Source of the DNA: Flavobacterium potami
GTDB lineage: Bacteria > Bacteroidota > Bacteroidia > Flavobacteriales > Flavobacteriaceae
DNA length: 64,000 nucleotides
Reading direction: 5' to 3'
Assembly (NCBI RefSeq): GCF_020026915.1
Contig: NZ_JAINUY010000001.1
Coordinates: 310,001 to 374,000, forward strand
Position numbers and translations under genes: made by a program. The notes beneath the pieces are model-generated. The model saw only the letters and a list, made by a program, of their open reading frames with translations, had not been told where the DNA came from and did no database searches. Of this stretch, positions 9,079 through 18,106 are shown piece by piece. The stretch's first letter is position 1. Every line of letters begins with the position of its first letter.

Positions 9079-9252
9079 ATGTTTGAATTTTCACAGTACT
9101 TAGGCTTTTTACTTTTCTTAACCATTCTTACTATAGGATTTTGGTTAATGTTTTTCTTGGTTGGTTTCGTATCTTTTTGGGTTACAGGAGCAAGCTGGGA
9201 AATGTTCAAAGAAAAGAGAGCTAAAAGAAGACAAGAAGAACAATCTATTTAA
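9079..9252 (+). CDS. small single-pass membrane protein
   Basis: A 57-residue ORF starting MFEFSQYLGFLLFL. Residues ~8-36 form one long hydrophobic segment rich in Phe, Leu and Trp, followed by a strongly basic and polar tail (EMFKEKRAKRRQEEQSI), so a small inner-membrane protein with a cytoplasmic C-terminus is likely. It has its own promoter (9021-9051) and its own terminator (9275-9300), which argues that it is a real gene. I do not recognise the family; small conserved membrane proteins of this kind are common in Flavobacterium. Function unknown. Confidence 0.65.
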   Translation: MFEFSQYLGFLLFLTILTIGFWLMFFLVGFVSFWVTGASWEMFKEKRAKRRQEEQSI

Positions 9253-9274
9253 TTTTAGATTGATGTCATAAGAA

Positions 9275-9300
9275 AAGAACCCTTTGGGTTCTTTTTTTTT
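9275..9300 (+). terminator. Rho-independent terminator
   Basis: Stem AAGAACCC / GGGTTCTT with a TTT loop is followed by a run of T. It closes the 57-residue membrane-protein gene. Confidence 0.85.
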
Positions 9301-9393
9301 GTGCAAAAAAAAGAAATTTCAAATTCAAATTTCAAAATTTTAAAAGATTTAAACTTTTGACAAAGTTGTGTAATAAAGAATAGGCATAAAAAG

Positions 9394-9437
9394 AAAAATT
9401 CCAAATCCCAATTGTAAAGTTGGAATTTGGAATTTTT
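9394..9437. terminator. inverted repeat after the TonB receptor gene
   Basis: AAAAATTCCAAAT and ATTTGGAATTTTT form a 13-bp stem around an imperfect centre (CCCAATTG..AGTTGG). It lies just after the stop of the minus-strand receptor gene. The same TTGGAATTTGGAATTT words occur at 14600-14640. Confidence 0.55.
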
Positions 9438-9458
9438 GATATTGGAATTTAAAAGATT

Positions 9459-11945
9459 TTATCCTGGGAAATCTCCACCTTCTCCACCACCTTCATTGTT
9501 TCGAGGGGCATTTTTATCTCTTTCACCTTTTGGTTTATTGAAACGATAAGTGAATGATAAGTTGAATTGACGCTTACGCCATTGAAATTCGCTATAAGAA
9601 TTTACATTATCTAAATAAGTGTAAGATCTCATTATTCTAGAATTGAAAACGTCGCTAATGTTGAAAGCAATTGTTGCTTTGTCTTTCAATATATCTTTAC
9701 TAAAAGCAGTATTCATTCCGAATTGACCTAAATTTTTACCTTGAGCCGTTTTTTGCTCGCCATTGTACACGGCTGTCAATTGCCAGTCAATTTTGTATGG
9801 TAAAGTCACTTTCGAGTTTATTCTTGCAAACCAAGAATTTGCCTGATTGTCTAAGTTTTGAACAATCTCATTTCCTTGTGTGTCTGTATAACTGTGTTCT
9901 CCAGTTGTTTTTACATTGTAAAAGTTGAAGTTACTGTTTACTTTCCACCATTTGAAAGGAGTGTAGTTGAATGTAAATTCGAAACCAAATTTTTGTTCTC
10001 TTCCTAAGTTAATAGGAGAACTTTTGATTACTGGCGTACCATCAACTACTTCACCTGGTGCTGGAGTAACTACTTCACCGTCTGGTGTTACTACGTCACC
10101 AGTAGGAGATCTTACAAAACTGAAAACGTCTTTTGTATTTTCAAAATAAGCAGAAGTGTTAAAAGTTACTTTGTCCCATCTTTTGATATATCCGATATCA
10201 TATTTATCTGTTAAAGAAGGATCTAGGTCTGGATTTCCTTGAAAGATGTTAATGTTACTCGCGTAGTTTACAGCTGGGTTCATGAAACGACCTCTTGGTC
10301 GTGATAAACGTTTACTGTAGCTTGCAGAGAAATTACTTTGATCTGAGATTTCATAACTAACAAAAGCACTTGGAAACAAGTTGTTGTATTTTTTTGTGTT
10401 GAAATCGCTGTTGTCTAATAAGTTAACTTGAATGTTAGTATCTTCCCATCTTAAACCAAATAAATAAGAGAATTTGTTTGCCTTGAAACCATACTGCGTA
10501 TAAAGTGCATTAATGTTCTCTTTGTATTCTAATGTGTTTGATAAATTTGGATTTGGAACTGTACCATTTGTAACATCGTAAACGTTATTCAAATCTCCAA
10601 AACTTCCTTTATAACCTGCTTCAAATTGGCTTCCTTTTCCTAAAGGCAATACATAATCTGCCTGAAATAAAACCTGTTTCTGAATTTGATCGTTTAAAGT
10701 TGTGTCAAAGTTTGGTGAATCTGTAATAGTGCTGTTACTGTCATCTGTATTTCTTGAAATAGAAAAATCTGCAGTAAGCTTATGCCCTTTGTCGTTGAAA
10801 TTTTTGATTAAATTGGATGTAAATTCAACGTTTTCGGTACCAGTATTCGCATTGTTTAAACGGTAAGTTGTTCCTGTAAAATTACGGGCAGCATCATAAT
10901 TATAGTAATTGATCAAATCTCGGTCGTCACCAGTATTTTTTTGGTAGTTAATGGCGTTTGTCCAGAATGTTGTTGGGGTAATTGTCCATTCAACTCCGGC
11001 TCTTCCATTAAATCCGTTTCTGATACGTTTGGTATCACGAGTTTCATCAAGGAAATTTTTCGTAGTTCCGTCTGCGTTTAAATACTCGGAATTGGTCTTA
11101 CCAGCTCCCTCAGTTGTTCTGTAATTGTATCCGGCTGTTGTGAAGTAGTTTAGTTTTTCTGTTTTGTAATTCACATTGGCACTAAGACCATAAGTTTCTG
11201 GTAAACCTGTTGAAGCAATCAAAGTTCCGTTAAAGCCTTGATTTTTACCTTTTTTTAGAACAATATTAATAATTCCAGAACCTCCTTCAGCATCATAACG
11301 TGCAGATGGGTTTGTAATAACTTCTACTTTATCAATAGCATCAGCAGGTAGTTGTCTTAAAGCTTCGGCCATATTAATGGCTTGCGAAGGTCTTCCGTCA
11401 ATCAAAATACGAATGTTGTCGCTACCTCTTAAACTTACATTTCCTTCTGTATCAACAGAAACTGAAGGAACATTATCTAGAACATCGCTTACACTTCCAC
11501 CTTTTACGATCATGTCCTGACCAACGTTGTAAACCTTTTTGTCTAATTTTATTTCGACAGTCGATTTTTCAGCACGAACCACAACTTCATTCAGCTGAGC
11601 AGCATCTTCAGATAAATTTACAACACCTAAATTGGTATCGCCCTGAATACTTTTTTGTTTGATTTCAGTTGATTTAAAAGAGATAAATTCAACTTTTATA
11701 TCATAAGTTCCTGGTGCAACAGCAACTTCAAATTCTCCTTTTGGATTTGTAATACCGCCTGCGATAACTTTAGTGTCATTTGGAGCGGTAATAGAAATAG
11801 TAGCATATTCCAAAGGTTGTTTGCTTACTTTTTCTAAAACTTTTCCGGTGACTTTTACCTTGTTACCGCCAGGTCCTTGTTGTGAGTAATTGTAAAAACT
11901 TGTAAACAAGAATACAAGCAGTACGGCAAATTTGATTTTTTTCAT
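9459..11945 (-). CDS. TonB-dependent outer membrane receptor with CarboxypepD_reg-like N-terminus
   Basis: 828 residues. A Sec signal peptide (MKKIKFAVLLVFLFTSFYNYSQQG) is followed by a carboxypeptidase-regulatory-like beta-sandwich at ~30-115 (KVTGKVLEKVSKQPLEYATI), a TonB plug at ~120-235 (SVSDVLDNVPSVSVDTEGNVSLRG; NPSARYDAEGGSGIINIVLKKG), and a long beta-barrel resembling the outer-membrane beta-barrel family 3. The barrel continues to the last aromatic-rich strand (FNLSFTYRF), then a short Gly/Asn/Glu tail. It probably takes up a siderophore, peptide or oligosaccharide; no SusD partner is adjacent, so it is not a standard SusCD pair. Monocistronic, followed by an inverted-repeat terminator. 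Confidence 0.88.
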   Translation of the reverse strand: MKKIKFAVLLVFLFTSFYNYSQQGPGGNKVKVTGKVLEKVSKQPLEYATISITAPNDTKVIAGGITNPKGEFEVAVAPGTYDIKVEFISFKSTEIKQKSIQGDTNLGVVNLSEDAAQLNEVVVRAEKSTVEIKLDKKVYNVGQDMIVKGGSVSDVLDNVPSVSVDTEGNVSLRGSDNIRILIDGRPSQAINMAEALRQLPADAIDKVEVITNPSARYDAEGGSGIINIVLKKGKNQGFNGTLIASTGLPETYGLSANVNYKTEKLNYFTTAGYNYRTTEGAGKTNSEYLNADGTTKNFLDETRDTKRIRNGFNGRAGVEWTITPTTFWTNAINYQKNTGDDRDLINYYNYDAARNFTGTTYRLNNANTGTENVEFTSNLIKNFNDKGHKLTADFSISRNTDDSNSTITDSPNFDTTLNDQIQKQVLFQADYVLPLGKGSQFEAGYKGSFGDLNNVYDVTNGTVPNPNLSNTLEYKENINALYTQYGFKANKFSYLFGLRWEDTNIQVNLLDNSDFNTKKYNNLFPSAFVSYEISDQSNFSASYSKRLSRPRGRFMNPAVNYASNINIFQGNPDLDPSLTDKYDIGYIKRWDKVTFNTSAYFENTKDVFSFVRSPTGDVVTPDGEVVTPAPGEVVDGTPVIKSSPINLGREQKFGFEFTFNYTPFKWWKVNSNFNFYNVKTTGEHSYTDTQGNEIVQNLDNQANSWFARINSKVTLPYKIDWQLTAVYNGEQKTAQGKNLGQFGMNTAFSKDILKDKATIAFNISDVFNSRIMRSYTYLDNVNSYSEFQWRKRQFNLSFTYRFNKPKGERDKNAPRNNEGGGEGGDFPG

Positions 11946-12039
11946 TTTCTGGTTTTTTCTTTAATCTCTTTAGACGGCAAATTTAGTTTTTGGTTTAAAG
12001 AGAGAAATCACAAAAAAATGTTAATGAGGTATTTTAGAA

Positions 12040-12384
12040 TCAATCTAAAAAAGAAGCAACAAGATCTGGATCTCTTCCAATAATGGCTTTTCCGTCTTTT
12101 ACAACGATTGGTCTCTCTATTAAAATTGGATTTTCGACCATTGCCTTGATGATTTGTTCATCACTTAAAGTTTTTCCTTTAAAGTTTTCAATCCAAATTT
12201 TTTCTTTGATTCTGATCAATTGAATTGGCTCAATGTTAAGTTGCTTCAATATTGTTTTTAATTCTTCGGCAGTCGGAGTTTCTGTTAAATACGGAATAAT
12301 TTCAAATTCTTGATTCGTTTGTTCGATAAAAGCAAGACAATTTCTTGATTTTCCGCATCTCGGATTATGATAAATTTGTATCAT
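12040..12384 (-). CDS. arsC: arsenate reductase-like protein (ArsC / glutaredoxin family)
   Basis: 114 residues of the ArsC/Spx/YffB thioredoxin-like family. The N-terminus IQIYHNPRCGKSRN carries the single catalytic Cys in P-x-C-x-K-S. The C-terminal IERPIVVKDGKAIIGRDP is the conserved ArsC motif with the arginine that binds the oxyanion. A glutaredoxin-coupled arsenate reductase would convert arsenate to arsenite. No other ars gene is near, so a general thiol-redox role is also possible. It is divergent from the CPBP protease gene. Confidence 0.82.
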   Translation of the reverse strand: MIQIYHNPRCGKSRNCLAFIEQTNQEFEIIPYLTETPTAEELKTILKQLNIEPIQLIRIKEKIWIENFKGKTLSDEQIIKAMVENPILIERPIVVKDGKAIIGRDPDLVASFLD

Positions 12385-12501
12385 TTTGTTATATTTAAGG
12401 GTTCAAATATTTGTAAGGTAAAAAAGAGGTAATTTTACAAAACCAAAAGTAAGATTTACTTATGGAATTCGAATTCTCATTTTAGTTTAAATTTTAAATT
12501 T

Positions 12502-13455
12502 ATGTTTTTAGAACAAGGAATTAACCCTGAAAATAAATTTTGGAAATATCTCTTAGGCTCAGCCTTTATTATAGCAGCTTCTTTTGTTGGGCAAATTCCA
12601 CTTACTGCGGCAGTATTTTATAAAACTTTTTTTGAAGGAAAGGCTTTGCCAACAACAGATAGTGATTTCATGAAAATGTTCGAGTCGAATGTGACACTTT
12701 TTTTGGTTATGACTTCGTTTATTTTTGCATTTGCTGGAATTTATTTTGTTGTAAAATATATTCACAATCAAACACTATTGTCCATTACCACATCAAGACC
12801 AAAAGTAGATTGGAAAAGAATTTGGTTTTCTTTCTTTTTGTGGACTTTTATTTCTTTGTTAAGTTTTTCAATTGTATATCTAAATGATCCTGAAAAGTTT
12901 GTTTTAAGCTTTAAATTAGTACCGTTTTTAATTTTGGTTGTTTTAGGGATCGTTTTAATTCCGATACAGACCAGCACTGAGGAATATGTTTTTAGAGGTT
13001 ATTTAATGCAGGGATTTGCAAATTTGTCCAGAAACAGATGGTTTCCGCTTTTGATGACATCGCTTGTTTTTGGATCGATGCACTGGTTTAATCCTGAAGT
13101 GGTAAAAATGGGAAATATAGTGATGATTTATTATATAGGAACAGGTTTGTTCTTAGGGATTATCACTTTGATGGATGAAGGAATGGAGCTTGCACTTGGT
13201 TTTCACGCAGCAAATAATCTTGTAGGTGCACTTTTGGTTACATCAGATTGGACAGTTTTTCAGACGCATTCTATATTTAGAGATCTTTCAGAACCATCAG
13301 CAGGAATCGATGTGATTTTGCCGGTTGTAGTCATTTACCCGATTTTGCTTTTCGTTTTTAGTAAAAAATATGGTTGGACGAATTGGAAAGAAAAGTTAAC
13401 AGGAAATATTAATATTGAAGAAATAAATCAAGATCATGCAAAACTTAACTCATAA
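12502..13455 (+). CDS. CPBP family intramembrane glutamic endopeptidase
   Basis: 317 residues with about eight membrane segments. The CPBP (Abi) protease motifs are in the second half: EEYVFRGYL (motif EExxxR) around residue 155, FGSMHW (F-x-x-x-H) around 193, and FHAANNLVG (H-x-x-x-N) around 235. These form the intramembrane active site. Family members process prenylated or membrane proteins; the substrate here is unknown. The last 20 bases overlap the start of the menE-like gene, so the two are translationally coupled. Confidence 0.88.
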   Translation: MFLEQGINPENKFWKYLLGSAFIIAASFVGQIPLTAAVFYKTFFEGKALPTTDSDFMKMFESNVTLFLVMTSFIFAFAGIYFVVKYIHNQTLLSITTSRPKVDWKRIWFSFFLWTFISLLSFSIVYLNDPEKFVLSFKLVPFLILVVLGIVLIPIQTSTEEYVFRGYLMQGFANLSRNRWFPLLMTSLVFGSMHWFNPEVVKMGNIVMIYYIGTGLFLGIITLMDEGMELALGFHAANNLVGALLVTSDWTVFQTHSIFRDLSEPSAGIDVILPVVVIYPILLFVFSKKYGWTNWKEKLTGNINIEEINQDHAKLNS

Positions 13456-14479
13456 TAATGTACATAATTATTTTAGGCTAAATGGTTATCATTTGAATGC
13501 AAAAGATTTATGTCGTGCGTCCTATAGTTATGTGAAAGAGGGAGATGCTTACGAGCAAGCAATCGGAGAATTCTTTTTAGATTGGTTTGATAAAAAGGAG
13601 TATATCCAAATGACGACTTCGGGAACGACAGGTTTGCCAAAAGTGGTTCGATTAGAAAAAAAAGCGATGATTCAATCAGCTTTGGCAACGGGTGATTTTT
13701 TTGATTTAAAGCCAGGAGACAAAGCGTTGTTATGTCTTCCAACTCAATTTATTGCTGGAAAGATGATGCTGGTGCGTAGTTTAATTTTAGGACTAGAGTT
13801 GGACATAGTTCCTCCAAGCTTGCATCCGTTAGATTTAAATACAACTACATACGATTTTGTTGCAATGGTGCCACTTCAGGTTCAAAATTCAATTAACGGA
13901 CTTTCAAAAGTTCGCAAATTGATTATTGGAGGTGCTAAAATGGATTCTTCTTTAGAGGAAAAACTTTTACCACTTAAAACTAAAATCTATGAAACGTACG
14001 GAATGACAGAAACCATAACACACGTTGCGGCGAAACGCTTGGGCGATTCTGTCTTTTCAATTCTGCCAAATGTCAAAATTTCGCAGGATGATCGTCAATG
14101 TTTGGTAATAAATGTTTCCACAATTTCTGATAAGCCTATTGTAACAAATGATTTGGTAGAATTGATAAACGAAGAGCAATTTATCTTTTTAGGAAGAATT
14201 GATAATGTGATCAATAGTGGAGGAGTGAAGTTAATTCCAGAACAAATTGAAGCGAAGTTAATAGGGAAGATAAACAATAGGTTTTTTGTAACCGGACTTC
14301 CTGATGCTACTTTAGGAGAGAAATTAGTGTTGGTTATTGAAGGAGAAAAACAAGAATTTCCCTCAGATTTCTTTGATGTGTTAGGAAAATATGAAAGACC
14401 AAAAGAGATAGTTTTTGTTTCTAAATTTAAAGAAAATGAAAACGGAAAGTTACTTCGTAAGCCAACCCTTCAGGAGTAA
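13436..14479 (+). CDS. menE: o-succinylbenzoate-CoA ligase-like AMP-binding enzyme
   Basis: 347 residues, short for the ANL superfamily but usual for the Bacteroidota MenE type. The P-loop TTSGTTGLPKVV (about residue 60), the adenylate motif YGMTETITH (about 185), the hinge GRIDNVINSGGVKL (about 255) and the C-terminal catalytic Lys in ENGKLLRK are all visible. MenE activates o-succinylbenzoate with ATP and CoA in menaquinone synthesis, the only respiratory quinone in most Flavobacteriia. The start ATG lies inside the CPBP gene (20-base overlap). Substrate assignment rests on family length and motifs only, as no other men gene is in view. Confidence 0.78.
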   Translation: MQNLTHNNVHNYFRLNGYHLNAKDLCRASYSYVKEGDAYEQAIGEFFLDWFDKKEYIQMTTSGTTGLPKVVRLEKKAMIQSALATGDFFDLKPGDKALLCLPTQFIAGKMMLVRSLILGLELDIVPPSLHPLDLNTTTYDFVAMVPLQVQNSINGLSKVRKLIIGGAKMDSSLEEKLLPLKTKIYETYGMTETITHVAAKRLGDSVFSILPNVKISQDDRQCLVINVSTISDKPIVTNDLVELINEEQFIFLGRIDNVINSGGVKLIPEQIEAKLIGKINNRFFVTGLPDATLGEKLVLVIEGEKQEFPSDFFDVLGKYERPKEIVFVSKFKENENGKLLRKPTLQE

Positions 14480-14503
14480 AATTCCAATACTGTATGTTTT
14501 GAA

Positions 14504-14586
14504 CTTTGTCAAAGTTTAAAACTTTGACAAAGTTGGACTAAAAATAAAATCCCAAATTTCAATAACTAATTGAAATTTGGGATTTT
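14504..14586. terminator. two palindromes between convergent genes
   Basis: First, two copies of the odd palindrome AACTTTG-n-CAAAGTT lie at about 14510-14535. Second, an 18-bp perfect stem (AAAATCCCAAATTTCAAT at 14546-14563 with its complement at 14569-14586) has a 5-nt loop. The second is a likely bidirectional terminator for menE and the methyltransferase gene; TTGGAATTTGGAATTT repeats follow. Confidence 0.65.
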
Positions 14587-14646
14587 GAATATTAAGTAAT
14601 TCCAAGATTTGGAATTTGGAATTTCAGTATTGGAATTTTATTGAAT

Positions 14647-15861
14647 TTATTTTTTTCTTTCCAAAAGCGCCATATAGAATCCGTCAAAACCAGATTCTGA
14701 AGCTAGCATTTTACGATCTTCAATAAAAGTAAACTGTTTTCCGATTTCTGTTTTTAAGAATTTCTCTACTTGCTCTTGGTTTTCTGATGGTAAAACCGAA
14801 CAAGTTGCATAAACTAATTTACCGCCTGGTTTTACAATTTTAGAATAGCTTTCTAAAACCTCGCTCTGAACTTTACGAATATTATCAATAAATTCAGGCT
14901 GTAATTTCCATTTAGAATCAGGATTTCTTTTTAAAACTCCTAATCCACTACAAGGAGCGTCAATTAAAACACGATCTGCTTTTTCGTGCAATTTTTTGAT
15001 CACTTTTGTACTGTCAATAATTCTGTACTCGATATTAAAAGCTCCGTTTCTTTTGGCTCTTAATTTTAGTTGTTTCAATTTGCTTTCGTACAAATCCATT
15101 GCAATCAATTGTCCTTTATTTTCCATTAAAGAAGCCATATGCAATGTTTTTCCGCCCGCTCCAGCGCAAGTATCTACGACACGCATTCCAGGTTTTACAT
15201 CTAGAAATCCTGCAACTAATTGCGAGTTGGCATCTTGAACTTCAAATAAACCTTGTTTAAAAGCATCTGTTAAAAATACGTTAGCTCTTTCTTTTAAAAC
15301 AAGAGCTTCTGGCTGGTCTTTTAAATATTCTGTTTCAATATTTAAATCCATTAAAGTATTTCTAAGACTTTCTTTGGTTCCTTTTAAAGTGTTTGTTCTA
15401 AGAATAACTTTAGCTGGCTGATTTTGAGCAGCAATTTCTTTTGCCCAAACTTTTTCACCCAATTCTTTTACCCCTAATTCGTCCATCCAATCTGGAATAG
15501 ATTCTTTAAGTGCTCTATTTTTAGATAATTCGTCAAAACGACCTTTTATTTTTCTTTCTGGAGTTCCTTCCAATTGTCTCCAGTCAGGAATCGGATAACC
15601 ACGTAAAACTGCCCAAACAGCAAACATTCTCCATAAGTTATCTCTATCGTACGGTTCTTTAACTTCTGCAATTTCAGCATATAATCGTTTCCAACGAACG
15701 ATTTCGTATATCGTTTCAGCAACAAACTTCCTGTCAGAACTTCCCCAACGTTTGTCTTTTTTTAATGCTCTGGCTACCACTTTATCGGCATATTCTCCTT
15801 CATTGAAAATCGCATTCAAAGAGTCAATGGTAGTATAAACTAAATTTCTGTGTAATCTCAT
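14647..15861 (-). CDS. RsmB/NOP-family rRNA (cytosine-C5) methyltransferase
   Basis: 404 residues. The N-terminal ~130 residues form an NusB-like RNA-binding region; the C-terminal half is a Rossmann SAM-dependent methyltransferase. Seen are the SAM site VDTCAGAGGKTLHMA, motif IV DAPCSGLGVLKRNPD with its Cys, and motif VI YATCSVLPSENQEQV with the catalytic Cys. These two cysteines define RNA m5C methyltransferases of the NOL1/NOP2/Sun family. The likely substrate is 16S rRNA (RsmB-like), but RsmF is not excluded. Monocistronic. Confidence 0.88.
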   Translation of the reverse strand: MRLHRNLVYTTIDSLNAIFNEGEYADKVVARALKKDKRWGSSDRKFVAETIYEIVRWKRLYAEIAEVKEPYDRDNLWRMFAVWAVLRGYPIPDWRQLEGTPERKIKGRFDELSKNRALKESIPDWMDELGVKELGEKVWAKEIAAQNQPAKVILRTNTLKGTKESLRNTLMDLNIETEYLKDQPEALVLKERANVFLTDAFKQGLFEVQDANSQLVAGFLDVKPGMRVVDTCAGAGGKTLHMASLMENKGQLIAMDLYESKLKQLKLRAKRNGAFNIEYRIIDSTKVIKKLHEKADRVLIDAPCSGLGVLKRNPDSKWKLQPEFIDNIRKVQSEVLESYSKIVKPGGKLVYATCSVLPSENQEQVEKFLKTEIGKQFTFIEDRKMLASESGFDGFYMALLERKK

Positions 15862-15949
15862 TTCTATTATTTGAGTTGCAAAGGTACTATTAATTGATTG
15901 AAAGTTAAATTTTTAATACTGAATCTTAATGAGACTCCTATTAAAAGAA

Positions 15950-15976
15950 AAAAACACTCTAATTCAGAGTGTTTTT
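15950..15976 (-). terminator. terminator of kup
   Basis: Stem AAAAACACTCT / AGAGTGTTTTT with a 5-nt loop lies 22 bases after the kup stop (minus strand). Confidence 0.8.
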
Positions 15977-15997
15977 GTTGGAAATATTTTTTAGCAA

Positions 15998-17977
15998 TTA
16001 TTCTTTAGAAACAATACGCGTTAATCCAATATTTTCTGGAGCATGAAGCACCATTGGGAATTTCTCAACTTTAACAGAGCTACTGTCTAGACCAAAAGCT
16101 CTTTCTTCAGACAAACTCAATTTTTTGATGAAGAAATAAGAATTCATGATAATATTTTCATGCCATCTTAAATCATTGTCATTAGATAAGAATTTCTCGG
16201 ACAATACAAATTTGAAATCTCCAATAATATTGTTTTTGTTTAAAGATTCGTAACGGCTTGTAATATCTACTTCACCACGTTTTACCATGTCTTTGATAAC
16301 TTCTCTAAACATCAAATTGATTTTGGTTGGCTCTCTAAAACCTAGATTGAAATCGATTCTATAAATATCATCTTTAGCAATTTCGGTTACTTTATATTGT
16401 GTTTTATAAGGTTCTGTCAAAATATTAACGTGAACAAACCAATAAATATCAGCTCTTTTTGGACGTTTTTGAAGAATAGAATAAATAATTTTTTCTTCCA
16501 GTTCATCAACACGGTTTGCATTAGTCATATAAACTAAATGCGTTGCATATTTCGGGATGGATAAATCCTGGCTCAACTCTACTAAAACTTGTTTGTAATC
16601 ATCAATTTTAACCACTTTCGTGTAGTTTTTGTTGATTTTTTTAGCCAAATACCAAATAGTCATTACAGAAATAAGCAAGCTGGCAATGATTAAAGTTACA
16701 TAACCACCTTCTGCAAATTTGGTAATATTAGCAAATAAGAAACTGAACTCAATTAAAAGATAAATCGTGATTAAAGGTACCATGAAGTACAACTTAACAC
16801 GTTTCATAATTAAGTAGTAGTTTAATAAAATCGTCGTCATGATCATGCACAAAATAATGGCAAGACCATAAGCATGTTCCATATTTCCTGATTTTTCAAA
16901 GTGCAACACGATTCCAACACAACCAAAAAATAATAACCAGTTGATTGACGGAATATACAATTGACCTTTTACTTCTGTTGGATATTTAATTTTTACTTTA
17001 GGCCAGAAATTCAGACGCATTGCTTCATTTATTAAAGTAAACGAACCGGAAATAAGTGCCTGAGAAGCAATTACTGCTGCTAAAGTTGCTACAACAATTC
17101 CGAATGGTAAGAACCAATGCGGCATAATCAAATAGAAAGGATTTCCATTTTCTCCACCTAATTGCTGTAAAGTACTTCCTTCATGATGAATTAAATAAGC
17201 AGCTTGTCCAAAATAGTTTAATACTAAAGTAGTTTTTACAAACATCCAGCTAATTCTGATGTTTTTTCGGCCACAGTGTCCCATGTCTGAATATAAGGCT
17301 TCTGCTCCGGTTGTACATAAAAATACAAATCCAAGAACAAAGAAACCATCAGGATGTATAGATAATAAGTGGTAAGCGTAATACGGATTAATAGCTTTAA
17401 TAACCTCTGGATAATTAAGGACTTGAATTGTACCTAATGTTCCCAGCATGGCAAACCAAATCAACATCATTGGTGCAAAGAACTTACCAACAAGTTTAGT
17501 TCCAAATTGTTGAATTGTAAATAGAATGAATAAGATGGTAATTACAATGTAAACAATAGTTTGTGTTTGCATTGTCGGATAGAATGCCCTAATTCCTTCT
17601 ACTGCAGATGAAATAGAGATAGGAGGGGTTATAATTCCGTCAGCGAGCAAGGCGCTTCCTCCAATTATGGCGGGAACAATCAGCCATTGAATTTTTGTTT
17701 TCTTGACTAATGCATAAAGTGCGAAAATTCCTCCTTCACCATGGTTGTCTGCACTTAAAGTTATAAGTACATATTTAATCGTAGTTTGTAATGTCAAAGT
17801 CCAAAACACACAAGAAATACCCCCTAAAACAATATCGGCATTAATAGTGTGATCGCCCAAAATTGCTTTCATTACGTACAAAGGAGAGGTTCCAATATCT
17901 CCGTAAATAATCCCTAAAGTAATCAATAAACCCCCAATAGACAACTTACTATGTAAGTTTTTATGCGATGCGCTCAT
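15998..17977 (-). CDS. kup: KUP/HAK/KT-family potassium uptake transporter
   Basis: 659 residues. After a short N-terminus come about twelve membrane segments (residues ~10-440) and a cytoplasmic C-terminal domain of ~200 residues. The signature LGIIYGDIGTSPLYVMKAI close to the N-terminus and DNHGEGGIFALYALVK in the first loop are diagnostic of K+ transporters of the KUP family (K+/H+ symport). I use the ATG at 17977 instead of a TTG nine codons upstream, because MSASHKNLHSKLS fits the family start and the extension does not. Terminators lie on both sides. Confidence 0.93.
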   Translation of the reverse strand: MSASHKNLHSKLSIGGLLITLGIIYGDIGTSPLYVMKAILGDHTINADIVLGGISCVFWTLTLQTTIKYVLITLSADNHGEGGIFALYALVKKTKIQWLIVPAIIGGSALLADGIITPPISISSAVEGIRAFYPTMQTQTIVYIVITILFILFTIQQFGTKLVGKFFAPMMLIWFAMLGTLGTIQVLNYPEVIKAINPYYAYHLLSIHPDGFFVLGFVFLCTTGAEALYSDMGHCGRKNIRISWMFVKTTLVLNYFGQAAYLIHHEGSTLQQLGGENGNPFYLIMPHWFLPFGIVVATLAAVIASQALISGSFTLINEAMRLNFWPKVKIKYPTEVKGQLYIPSINWLLFFGCVGIVLHFEKSGNMEHAYGLAIILCMIMTTILLNYYLIMKRVKLYFMVPLITIYLLIEFSFLFANITKFAEGGYVTLIIASLLISVMTIWYLAKKINKNYTKVVKIDDYKQVLVELSQDLSIPKYATHLVYMTNANRVDELEEKIIYSILQKRPKRADIYWFVHVNILTEPYKTQYKVTEIAKDDIYRIDFNLGFREPTKINLMFREVIKDMVKRGEVDITSRYESLNKNNIIGDFKFVLSEKFLSNDNDLRWHENIIMNSYFFIKKLSLSEERAFGLDSSSVKVEKFPMVLHAPENIGLTRIVSKE

Positions 17978-18050
17978 GTATATTTTTATAAAAGACGGTT
18001 GCAAATTTACTGTTTTAAAACAAATTAGCAGCTATTAAAACTAAAAAGAT

Positions 18051-18080
18051 AAAAAAAAGCACAATCGTTAAATTGTGCTT
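18051..18080 (-). terminator. terminator of the 431-residue lipoprotein gene
   Basis: Stem AAGCACAAT / ATTGTGCTT; on the minus strand it ends in a run of T. It lies 27 bases after the stop of the gene at 18107. Confidence 0.75.
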
Positions 18081-18106
18081 CTTCTATTTGTAAATTTTTA
18101 ATAAAA

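Noticed and set aside
9459..11945. SusC/SusD polysaccharide utilisation locus
   Set aside because: No SusD-like lipoprotein or glycoside hydrolase is adjacent to the receptor; the GH18 gene is 24 kb away.
12040..12384. Arsenic-resistance operon
   Set aside because: Only the arsC-like gene is present; no arsR, acr3 or arsB gene lies within reach.
17978..18004. Upstream TTG start of kup
   Set aside because: The nine extra residues do not fit the family start; MSASHKNLHSKL from the ATG at 17977 does.
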